DNA of 10,055 nt from Pseudomonadota bacterium. Lineage in GTDB: Bacteria; Desulfobacterota; Desulfovibrionia; Desulfovibrionales; Desulfovibrionaceae. This document shows, one piece after another, positions 6,966-10,055 of the stretch. Location: the NCBI GenBank assembly GCA_023419375.1, contig JAEZYD010000058.1, positions 1 through 10,055 of the forward strand, read 5' to 3'. How positions within the stretch are numbered: position 1 is the stretch's first letter; each line of letters opens with the position of its first letter. The notes below the pieces were generated by a model, which saw only the letters and a program-made list of their open reading frames with translations, ran no database searches and was not told the DNA's origin. The position numbers and the translations under genes are program-made.

Positions 6966-7011
6966 GTGACCAGCTTGGGAAGCTAGAACTCTGCCATTGA
7001 GTTACACCCGC
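6938..7011 (-). tRNA. tRNA-Gly (anticodon CCC), CCA encoded
   Basis: On the minus strand the acceptor stem GCGGGTG pairs perfectly with CACCCGC. The D arm is ACTC/GAGT and the anticodon stem CTAGC/GCTGG encloses the loop TTCCCAA (anticodon CCC, glycine). The T arm is GTGGG/CCCAT with loop TTCGATT, the discriminator is T, and CCA is encoded (6940-6938). All four arms are intact, so the gene is functional despite the neighbouring insertion. Its promoter lies on the right-hand, host side. Confidence 0.97.
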
Positions 7012-7025
7012 AAAGGATGAAAATA

Positions 7026-7053
7026 ATTATAGCACATGCGGGTCATTTTGCAA
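7026..7053 (-). promoter_or_regulatory. promoter of tRNA-Gly
   Basis: The minus strand has TTGCAA (7053-7048), a 16-nt spacer, then a perfect TATAAT (7031-7026), 15 nt before the tRNA 5' end. This places the native tRNA promoter on the right and supports the view that the left block is the inserted one. Confidence 0.7.
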
Positions 7054-7192
7054 TACCGTTTTTATGTCAAACAGCGTGCGCCGCACACTGGGTGCAAAAC
7101 GCGCATACATTATTTACGGGAGAACAACGCTCTTTAAAGATCCATTTATTATCATACCGGCATCGAATTGTTATAGGAAAGGAAGTAAAACA

Positions 7193-8080
7193 ATGGACGA
7201 TGTAAGCAGTTTATTGCTTGAAGGTTACATATTTGAGCTTAAAGGTTATTGCTGTGGAGGCAGCCGGACGACGGTGATCATAAGCGTAAAGGGCGACGGC
7301 AGCGCGGCGGCGCTCACAGGCTGGATACTTGAGATCGACCCTGCAGACCTGGCTGATAAAAAAGACTTAAACCTGCTGTCCTGCGAAAAACGGAAGGGCA
7401 ACGGCCCGTGGGTGCCCGCGGCCGCTGAAAACACAACATACGAGCTCATAGGCGATATAGGTGTTTCGGGAGTCTTAATACAGGAGCGAGTAAACGGGTG
7501 GGCAGACAGTCCCGAGACTGAATTCAGGATAGTGCTGAACGGAGAGATAGACTGCGGCTGCGTCAAGGTAGCTTACCTGTCGGGGGAAGACGTGTTTTGC
7601 ACTCAGCAGACGCTTACGCCCGCTCCTCCCGAACGCATAGCGCTAGCCCCTATAGAGAAATCATTTTCCCTGTATATCGTAGTAACGGACGGCTACAGGC
7701 CTTTACCCGACAAGGCCAACGTTTCGGTAAGCATGCGAGGCTTGTTCGTCGGGCATGAGCGGGGAGAATTCAAGACCGAGTACGATCAGTTTTCAGCCGT
7801 GAGGAGCGTAAGAACCGAAATTCACGGGACGGTCAAGATAGCGGCCTCCGTGCCTGTCGAAAACTCTTCTGCCTGCGGCGATACCGTGGAGGTCTTCGCT
7901 TGCGATTGCTTCGAGCTATGCGAAACGATAGGCTACTCAAATGAACAATCCGCATATGGCATCGGCGACATATATATTTACCCGATAAAGGAGAGCTATG
8001 ATTTGACGCTCTTAAATTCGCGCAGCGGCAAGTCGGTCTACCGCCTCGATGGGGACTATATAATCGACTGTATGAGCTGA
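7193..8080 (+). CDS. unrecognised cysteine-rich protein, 295 aa
   Basis: I do not recognise the family. The open frame extends upstream to 7064, but the start at 7193 is preferred because GGAAAGGAAG lies 7-14 nt before it and no ribosome binding site fits the earlier Met. The 295-aa product has no signal peptide and no membrane segment. It has 11 cysteines (20, 21, 64, 121, 123, 136, 228, 237, 239, 243, 293), including CC, CGC and CDCFELC clusters, which could bind metal or form disulfides. Alternating hydrophobic/polar stretches (TTVIISVKG, FSLYIVVTDGY, VKIAASVPV) suggest a mainly beta-sheet protein made of two or three similar-sized domains. Ile is mostly coded by ATA, as in the other genes to its right and unlike the left block. 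It stands alone between the tRNA and a terminator cluster, so context gives no function. Confidence 0.8.
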   Translation: MDDVSSLLLEGYIFELKGYCCGGSRTTVIISVKGDGSAAALTGWILEIDPADLADKKDLNLLSCEKRKGNGPWVPAAAENTTYELIGDIGVSGVLIQERVNGWADSPETEFRIVLNGEIDCGCVKVAYLSGEDVFCTQQTLTPAPPERIALAPIEKSFSLYIVVTDGYRPLPDKANVSVSMRGLFVGHERGEFKTEYDQFSAVRSVRTEIHGTVKIAASVPVENSSACGDTVEVFACDCFELCETIGYSNEQSAYGIGDIYIYPIKESYDLTLLNSRSGKSVYRLDGDYIIDCMS

Positions 8081-8142
8081 AAAAAGTCTTGAATTATTAA
8101 ACGCTAGCATCAGTGAAAAAGTAAGCCGCAGCTAAACTATAG

Positions 8143-8165
8143 CCAAAAGCCTGCTGGCTTTTCGG
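8143..8165 (+). terminator. possible terminator after the 295-aa protein gene
   Basis: AAAAGCC-TGCT-GGCTTTT forms a 7-bp hairpin, extended by CC/GG across one bulged base. The T tract is only the 3' arm (four T), so termination would be modest. It lies about 62 nt after the stop codon and is close to symmetric, so it may serve both strands. Confidence 0.4.
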
Positions 8166-8169
8166 GTAC

Positions 8170-8199
8170 AAAAAACGCTCCGCTGTTTAAGCGAAGCGT
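8170..8199 (-). terminator. rho-independent terminator of the trxA transcript
   Basis: On the minus strand ACGCT-T-CGCT pairs with AGCG-G-AGCGT (9 bp with one mismatch) around a TAAAC loop, then TTTTTT follows. It lies about 77 nt after the thioredoxin stop. Confidence 0.8.
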
Positions 8200-8202
8200 A
8201 AA

Positions 8203-8224
8203 CCCCCAGGCAAATGCCTGAGGG
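8203..8224. repeat. GC-rich inverted repeat between trxA and its terminator
   Basis: CAGGC-AAAT-GCCTG is a perfect 5-bp stem extended by CCC/GGG across one C/A mismatch. No T tract follows on either strand. It precedes the trxA terminator on the minus strand and may stabilise the mRNA 3' end. Confidence 0.5.
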
Positions 8225-8275
8225 CTCATCGCATTTCAAGAAGGACGTTTGGGCCGCGGCATAAGTTGGAGGGCC

Positions 8276-8596
8276 TTATACCGCGAGAGCCTTGTCTAGT
8301 ATATCCTCGTAGTACTTCTGTGGCCTCACGCCTACCGCGCTCTCCACAACCTTGCCGTTCTTTATCACAAACACGCTGGGGATACTCATGATACCGAACT
8401 GCTCGGCAAGCGAACGCTGTTCGTCTATGTTTACCTTGCCTATAACCGCTTTCCCTTCGTATTTCTTGCTTATACTGTCTATCGAAGGCGCTATCATCTT
8501 GCAAGGCCCGCACCATGATGCCCAGAAGTCCAAAAGCACCGGCTTATCCGTGTTCATTATTTCCTTAAAGTTATCCGTTGTTACGCTCTTTGCCAT
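8276..8596 (-). CDS. trxA: thioredoxin
   Basis: The protein is 106 aa, the usual thioredoxin length. The active site WCGPCK has C29 and C32 inside DFWASWCGPCKMIAPS. The buried acid is D23 and the cis-proline is P73 (MSIPSVFVIKNG). It is a cytosolic dithiol-disulfide oxidoreductase that receives electrons from thioredoxin reductase and reduces ribonucleotide reductase, methionine sulfoxide reductase and peroxiredoxins. The start follows AAAGGGAGATCAAT, a strong ribosome binding site. A Crp/Fnr-family regulator gene lies 93 nt upstream on the same strand. No reductase gene is in the window. The protein looks complete and ordinary. Confidence 0.96.
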   Translation of the reverse strand: MAKSVTTDNFKEIMNTDKPVLLDFWASWCGPCKMIAPSIDSISKKYEGKAVIGKVNIDEQRSLAEQFGIMSIPSVFVIKNGKVVESAVGVRPQKYYEDILDKALAV

Positions 8597-8689
8597 ATTG
8601 ATCTCCCTTTCTTTGTTGTTATAATTTATTTTCGTTTCCGCAATTAAAGAATATAATACGGCAAAGTATTTATCTGTGATTTTGTTACG

Positions 8690-9313
8690 TTAGCATAAAA
8701 TAATTTTTCCGCGCTCCAGCCGCAAGAGGCCCTTCTCTGCCATCTTTTTAAGCTGCCTTGTTATGACCTCCCTTGATGAGCCAATGTCCACAGCCATCTT
8801 TTCATGCGTTACTTTTACCACTCCCGCGTCGCCCGCCTTTTGCCGTAAGTATTCGAGTATGCGTTCTTCGATGCTTGAAAACACCAGCATCTCTATCGTT
8901 TCCATCGTGGTGACAAGCTTTCGCGCGAGCTCGTTGAACATATACGTCCTGAAGGGCTGGCTCCTGCTGAACAGCTTCCCGAATATCTCGGGCGGTATTA
9001 TTAGCAGCGTACTTGGCTTTTCGGCTTCGATGGAGAAATCGTACTGCGTGTCGCCCATGGCGCAGACTGCGGCTAGCAGGCATATCTCCCCTTCGTTTAT
9101 CCTGTAAAGCGTCACTTCCCTCCCCTTATCGGATATCCGGAAGAGCCTGAGCCTGCCCATAACTATCATAGGCACGCCGTTGCAGCGCGTATTATCACCC
9201 GTCATTATCTGCCCCGGCGACAGCTCCTTTTTTAAAACGGTATCCCTAAGAAGCGCTTTGTCCGCTTCGGCCATGTTGTCATAGAAATCGAACACTTCAA
9301 GATAATCTTTCAT
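8690..9313 (-). CDS. Crp/Fnr-family transcriptional regulator
   Basis: The protein is 207 aa. The N-terminal cyclic-nucleotide-binding-like beta barrel spans about 10-115 (GRLRLFRISDKGREVTLYRINEGE), a dimer helix about 118-150 (ELARKLVTTMETIEML), and a Crp-type winged HTH about 165-205 (VTHEKMAVDIGSSREVITRQLKKM). The recognition helix SSREVITRQLKKM is typical of the family. The N-terminal four-Cys FNR iron-sulfur motif is absent, and the E-x-R cAMP-binding signature of true CRP is not seen. Two cysteines sit in CLLAAVCAMG (C78, C84), with C44 and C207 besides. Some Firmicutes Crp relatives carry cysteines at this barrel position, so redox or heme sensing is possible but unproven. It precedes trxA on the same strand and is divergent from the lipoprotein gene. 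The start follows AGGGGGTATCC. Confidence 0.9.
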   Translation of the reverse strand: MKDYLEVFDFYDNMAEADKALLRDTVLKKELSPGQIMTGDNTRCNGVPMIVMGRLRLFRISDKGREVTLYRINEGEICLLAAVCAMGDTQYDFSIEAEKPSTLLIIPPEIFGKLFSRSQPFRTYMFNELARKLVTTMETIEMLVFSSIEERILEYLRQKAGDAGVVKVTHEKMAVDIGSSREVITRQLKKMAEKGLLRLERGKIILC

Positions 9314-9347
9314 GGATACCCCCTAAAAACTTTTTCTCTTCGTACTG

Positions 9348-9376
9348 ATTATACTGCCAAAACCGCATATTATCCA
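9348..9376 (-). promoter_or_regulatory. promoter of the Crp/Fnr-family gene
   Basis: The minus strand shows TGGATA (9376-9371), a 17-nt spacer and a perfect TATAAT (9353-9348), about 34 nt before the start codon. Confidence 0.65.
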
Positions 9377-9403
9377 GCCGATAAAGCGTTTTATGCGCTA
9401 TAT

Positions 9404-9431
9404 TTGAATAATCTGCCGATATGTGTATAAT
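9404..9431 (+). promoter_or_regulatory. promoter of the small lipoprotein gene
   Basis: TTGAAT (9404-9409), a 16-nt spacer and a perfect TATAAT (9426-9431) lie about 30 nt before the ATG. It is back-to-back with the regulator promoter, so the regulator may control both; no clear Crp/Fnr palindrome is visible between them. Confidence 0.6.
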
Positions 9432-9461
9432 AATGTCATATGCTCTTATAAAGGGGATAGT

Positions 9462-9749
9462 ATGAAAAAAGCGGCAGCTCTGCTCGTCATTCTTGTATCC
9501 TTATTTCTATGCTCCTGCGCGCCTGATATAGTACAAAAGGGCGGCGCGGTCATGCGCGGCGAGAGGCCAAAGCCTACGGATATCATATCATATTATAAAA
9601 ATGAGGACGTCGTATATGTGACCAAAAGCGGAGGAAAGTATCACAAAGACGGCTGCCCTTACCTTAAATCGTCTAAAATAATGATATCGCTTGAGCAGGC
9701 GATAGCGGAAGGCAAGGAGCCATGCTCAAGGTGCTTCGGCGGCAAGTGA
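9462..9749 (+). CDS. small lipoprotein with a His/Cys zinc-type site
   Basis: The open frame extends back to 9423, but ATG 9462 is chosen because AAGGGGATAGT precedes it and it gives a clean lipoprotein signal: MKK, hydrophobic AALLVILVSLFL, then a lipobox LCSC with the lipid-modified Cys most likely C19. The mature part (about 76 aa) ends in VVYVTKSGGKYHKDGCPYL followed by KEPCSRC. H61, C65, C88 and C91 are arranged as in the short zinc-ribbon-like ending found on many secreted nucleases and ComEC-type proteins of Firmicutes. Here it occurs alone, without a catalytic domain. It is anchored outside the cytoplasmic membrane. Its role is unknown; metal binding or a DNA-related accessory role is inference. 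It is divergent from the Crp/Fnr-family gene, so it may be a target of that regulator. Confidence 0.85.
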   Translation: MKKAAALLVILVSLFLCSCAPDIVQKGGAVMRGERPKPTDIISYYKNEDVVYVTKSGGKYHKDGCPYLKSSKIMISLEQAIAEGKEPCSRCFGGK

Positions 9750-9768
9750 TAATAAGTTTACTTGCAAT

Positions 9769-9795
9769 AAAAAAAGGCAGGGCATTTCGCCCTGC
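9769..9795 (-). terminator. rho-independent terminator after typA
   Basis: On the minus strand a perfect 7-bp stem GCAGGGC / GCCCTGC closes a 5-nt loop and is followed by C and a run of seven T. The plus strand reads GCTCATTTCTTTTT after the stem, so it may also end the convergent lipoprotein transcript. Confidence 0.9.
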
Positions 9796-9807
9796 GCTCA
9801 TTTCTTT

Positions 9808-10055
9808 TTACTTGTTTGCCTTCGCCCTGTCGCCCTTGTCGAGTATCGCCTTTCGAAGGCGTATGCTCTTAGGAGTCACCTCCACAAGTTCGTCTTCCGC
9901 TATAAACTCAAGCGACTGTTCAAGGCTCAGCACTGACGGCGGCGTCAATTTCAGCGCTTCGTCCGAGCCGGACGCGCGCATGTTGGTCATCTGCTTTTTC
10001 TTGCAGACGTTTATAACGATGTCCTCAAGCCGGGCGTTCTCGCCCACTATCATGC
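9808..10055 (-). CDS. typA: C-terminal end of ribosome-associated GTPase TypA/BipA (5' part outside window)
   Basis: The visible 82 codons match the end of TypA/BipA: MIVGEN at the start of the visible frame, KKKQMTNMRASGSDEAL, LTPP, LSLEQSLEFI and DELVEVTPKSIRLRK, which form the C-terminal domain unique to this translational GTPase. The full protein is about 600 aa, so the G domain lies beyond the right edge. TypA binds the ribosome in a GTP-dependent way and supports 50S assembly and growth under cold or other stress. The Met at 10053 is internal, not the start. The gene ends with a charged DKGDRAKANK tail and a strong terminator 12 nt later. Confidence 0.95.
   Translation of the reverse strand, partial: MIVGENARLEDIVINVCKKKQMTNMRASGSDEALKLTPPSVLSLEQSLEFIAEDELVEVTPKSIRLRKAILDKGDRAKANK

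Larger units (their letters stand above)
6838..6969 (+). other. short open frame with good RBS that runs into the tRNA gene
   Basis: A 43-codon frame (MSVARHLEIHRKEKS, ending GIEPT) starts at an ATG with AAAAGGAG nine bases upstream. It begins in the element and ends antisense inside tRNA-Gly. In the excised circle its tail would differ, because the frame crosses the presumed attachment junction. The part over the tRNA is certainly not a meaningful protein end. The element-side start, about 60 nt after int, may be a real translation start or chance. Confidence 0.25.

Noticed and set aside
7064..7192. Upstream extension of the 295-aa protein
   Set aside because: The frame is open but lacks a ribosome binding site, its composition is unlike the rest, and it overlaps the region just upstream of the tRNA promoter. 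ATG 7193 has a good site.
8226..8516. Minus-strand frame overlapping trxA
   Set aside because: It lies in another frame of the thioredoxin gene, is arginine-rich, and has no recognisable features.

Overview
The window looks like a low-to-moderate GC Firmicutes chromosome of the class Clostridia. The family and gene types support this: an OmpR/KdpD-type sensor pair, paired TrkA subunits, an excisionase-like/tyrosine integrase pair with a GTGA overlap, strong purine-rich ribosome binding sites, and near-consensus TATAAT boxes. I cannot name the genus from the sequence alone.

Two blocks meet at a tRNA-Gly(CCC) gene (minus strand, 6938-7011). The left block, from before position 1 to about 6938, reads as one end of an integrated mobile element. 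The minus strand carries a potassium-homeostasis module: a sensor kinase with the KdpD C-terminal architecture but no KdpD N-terminal domain, a KdpE-like response regulator, a strong terminator, a small TPR protein, and two TrkA-type K+ channel regulators. The second TrkA gene runs off the left edge. A Trk/Ktr membrane subunit is not in view and would be expected further left. A gene-free stretch of about 1.07 kb (4047-5115) follows. It holds the kdpD promoter, then a previously unassigned tandem array with a period of about 119 bp (4226-4770), then a roughly 300-nt leader rich in hairpins that may be a structured RNA. The plus strand continues with a small excisionase-type HTH protein overlapping a full-length tyrosine integrase, which points at the 3' end of the tRNA gene. 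This is the usual layout of an element that uses a tRNA 3' end as its attachment site.

The right block (7012-10055) looks like host chromosome, with visibly heavier ATA (Ile) codon use. It holds the tRNA promoter, an unrecognised cysteine-rich 295-aa protein, thioredoxin and a Crp/Fnr-family regulator (both minus strand), a small zinc-site lipoprotein transcribed divergently from the regulator, and the C-terminal end of the GTPase TypA/BipA entering from the right edge. Several terminators separate these units.

The least explained part is the repeat array plus the long leader in front of the excisionase/integrase operon. I know of no described system that I can assign to it from the sequence alone.
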